The notes under the pieces are model-generated. The model did not search any database and was not told the origin of the DNA. It saw nothing but the letters and a program-made list of their open reading frames with translations. Positions 62,334-64,000 of a stretch of DNA of 64,000 nucleotides are shown piece after piece. The first letter of the stretch is position 1; each line of letters begins with the position of its first letter. Position numbers and translations under genes: made by a program. This DNA is from Sphingomonas piscis (lineage in GTDB: Bacteria > Pseudomonadota > Alphaproteobacteria > Sphingomonadales > Sphingomonadaceae): NCBI RefSeq assembly GCF_011300455.1, contig NZ_CP049869.1, forward strand, positions 2,445,501 to 2,509,500. The letters are read 5' to 3'.

Positions 62334-63805
62334 GCAGCGCGGCCGTCATTGGCTCCGGCTTCGGCGGACTAGCGCTCGCCATTCGTCTTCAGTCGGCCGG
62401 TGTCCAGACCACGATCCTGGAAGGGCGCGATAAGCCGGGCGGACGCGCCTATTATTGGGAAAAGGACGGGCATGTCTTCGACGCCGGCCCAACCGTCATC
62501 ACCGATCCCAATTGCCTCAAGGATTTGTGGGATATCACCGGTGCCGACATGGCAGTGGACGTCGAGCTGTTGCCGGTATCTCCATTCTACCGGCTGTCGT
62601 GGCCGGACGGCTCCACCTTCGATTATCTGAACGACGACGAGAAATTATTCGCCCAGATCCGCGAACTGGAGCCGAGTGACGTCGAGGGCTATCGCAAGTT
62701 CCTGGCCTATTCGGCTGGAGTGTTCGTCGAGGGTTATGAGCGGCTTGGTGCCGTGCCGTTCCTCGATTTCAAGTCGATGCTTGCCGCCGCCCCCAAGCTG
62801 GCGCGCTACCAGGCCTGGCGGTCGGTCTATTCGATCGTGTCGGGCTTTGTGCGTCATGAGAAGCTGCGGCAGGCGCTGAGCTTCCACACCCTGCTGGTCG
62901 GCGGCAATCCGATGACGACCAGCGCAATCTACGCCTTGATCCACAAGCTAGAGCGGGACGGCGGAGTCTGGTTTGCACGCGGCGGAACGAACAAGCTGGT
63001 TGCTGGAATGGTTCGCCATTTCGAGCGGCTCGGCGGAACGCTGCGGCTCGACGATCCGGTCGAGGAGATCTCGGTCTCCGGCGGCAAGGCCTCCGCTGTT
63101 CGCACCCGCAGCGGCTGGTCCGGTAGGTTCGATGCCGTTGCGTCGAATGCCGATGTCGTTCGCACCTACGACATGCTGGATCATGCGCGCGGAAAGAAAA
63201 GGGCGAAGGCGCTGCGCCGCAAGAGCTTCTCGCCAAGCCTGTTCGTCGTGCATTTTTCCACGACCGGAACCTGGCCGGACATACCCCACCACAGCATTCT
63301 GTTCGGACCGCGTTACAAGGGATTGCTGAACGATATCTACAAGGGCGACCGGCTGGCGGCAGACCCTTCGCTCTACCTGCATCACCCGACCGCCACCGAT
63401 CCAGGCATGGCCCCTCCGGGCAAGGCGACCTTCTATGCTCTGGCGCCTGTTCCCCATCTCGGCAAGGCGCCGCTTGACTGGGCGGTCGAAGGCCCGGCCT
63501 ATGCCAAGCAGGTAATCGCCATCCTCGAGGAGCGCATGATGCCGGGGCTGAGCGGGCGCATCGATCAGCTGTTCCATTTCGGGCCCCGCGAGTTCGACAG
63601 TGAGCTTCAGTCGCACCTCGGTTCCGCCTTCAGCCTGGAACCGGTGCTCACCCAGAGCGCCTACTTCCGCGTTCACAACCGCGACGACGTCATTCCCAAT
63701 CTCTATTTCGTGGGGGCAGGCACCCATCCGGGCGCCGGCATTCCGGGCGTGGTCGGAAGCGCTAAGGCAACGGCGGGGCTGATGCTGGACGAGCTGGCGC
63801 GGTGA
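62330..63805 (+). CDS. crtI: phytoene desaturase
   Basis: 491 residues, GTG start. AAVIGSGFGGLALAIRLQSAG and GRDKPGGRAYYWEKDGHVFDAGPTVITDP at the N-terminus; YFVGAGTHPGAGIPGVVGSAKATAGLM at the C-terminus is the bacterial CrtI signature. Converts phytoene to lycopene in four steps using FAD. Overlaps crtY before and crtB after, so a coupled crtY-crtI-crtB operon. Confidence 0.97.
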   Translation: MSSAAVIGSGFGGLALAIRLQSAGVQTTILEGRDKPGGRAYYWEKDGHVFDAGPTVITDPNCLKDLWDITGADMAVDVELLPVSPFYRLSWPDGSTFDYLNDDEKLFAQIRELEPSDVEGYRKFLAYSAGVFVEGYERLGAVPFLDFKSMLAAAPKLARYQAWRSVYSIVSGFVRHEKLRQALSFHTLLVGGNPMTTSAIYALIHKLERDGGVWFARGGTNKLVAGMVRHFERLGGTLRLDDPVEEISVSGGKASAVRTRSGWSGRFDAVASNADVVRTYDMLDHARGKKRAKALRRKSFSPSLFVVHFSTTGTWPDIPHHSILFGPRYKGLLNDIYKGDRLAADPSLYLHHPTATDPGMAPPGKATFYALAPVPHLGKAPLDWAVEGPAYAKQVIAILEERMMPGLSGRIDQLFHFGPREFDSELQSHLGSAFSLEPVLTQSAYFRVHNRDDVIPNLYFVGAGTHPGAGIPGVVGSAKATAGLMLDELAR

Positions 63806-64000
63806 CCCGCGACGAGATCGTTGCTGGAGCGTTCGACGCCATCCAGCGCGGTTCCAAGTCCTTCCGCGCTTCGAGTCGCCTGTTCGACCGCGAAACGCGC
63901 GAGCGTGCCTGGCTGCTCTACAGCTGGTGCCGTCATTGCGACGACCAGTGCGACGGGCAGGTGATGGGGCAAGGCTCGGTGGAGCGCGGCAGTGTGGCGG
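63802..64000 (+). CDS. crtB: phytoene synthase, N-terminal part (runs off the window)
   Basis: Begins with GTG overlapping the crtI stop. The 66 visible codons read IVAGAFDAIQRGSKSFRAS, RLFDRETRERAWLLYSWCRHCDD, the typical N-terminus of CrtB (first DxxxD-like region at YSWCRHCDDQCD). It condenses two GGPP to phytoene. The gene continues past the right edge. Confidence 0.93.
   Translation, partial: MTRDEIVAGAFDAIQRGSKSFRASSRLFDRETRERAWLLYSWCRHCDDQCDGQVMGQGSVERGSVA

Overview
The window is GC-rich chromosomal DNA from an alphaproteobacterium, most likely a sphingomonad (Sphingomonadaceae or a close relative). The reasons are a ccrM gene next to rnhB with GANTC sites clustered in front of it, an alphaproteobacterial single-cysteine DksA, a DUF1465 gene, an aa3 oxidase subunit IV peptide beside pntA, and a carotenoid run (prenyl synthase, ispH, DUF2141, crtY, crtI, crtB) at the right end. 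No rRNA, tRNA or CRISPR array was seen.

Layout. 0-3.5 kb holds secreted glycan-degradation genes (GH43 with a ricin-like lectin domain) and an aminotransferase. 3.5-25.9 kb is mostly core: a REC-EAL pair with a tandem-PilZ protein, msrA, sua5, a GntR-nitroreductase pair, a peptide transporter, glmM, a ThiD-VOC fusion, rnhB, ccrM, folP, a degenerate NtrC-type regulator, and a transhydrogenase locus (pntA ... pntAb-pntB). The pnt locus is split by a minus-strand block containing yjbQ, a 27-residue Trp/Gly-rich peptide gene with its own terminator, and a CHASE2-EAL protein.

25.9-49 kb is an accessory archipelago, interrupted only by uvrC-recO-apaG. It has many small lineage-specific genes, about 20 copies of a 24-bp palindromic repeat (often as dimers 35 nt apart), and several paralogous sets. 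These sets are four winged-helix regulators, each near a small helical protein; four PilZ proteins; and two secreted Cys-containing proteins with a shared leader. A phage-type HNH-ERF-YqaJ recombination module also lies here, with a deleted second copy at 34 kb.

49-58.7 kb is sugar-acid biology: UDP-glucuronate decarboxylase, UDP-glucuronate epimerase, and a tight operon manD-kdgK-GH2 beta-glucuronidase-CE2 acetylesterase. Between these are dksA, two DUF465 genes and DUF1465. 58.7-64 kb makes isoprenoid precursors and carotenoids.

Two themes connect the window. The first is cyclic-di-GMP signalling: two EAL proteins and five PilZ proteins. The second is data quality. At least five otherwise well conserved genes (the POT transporter, folP, uvrC and two PilZ genes), and probably a sixth, are each split by one missing base, mostly in a short homopolymer. 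This looks more like assembly error than gene decay, because folP and uvrC are housekeeping genes.
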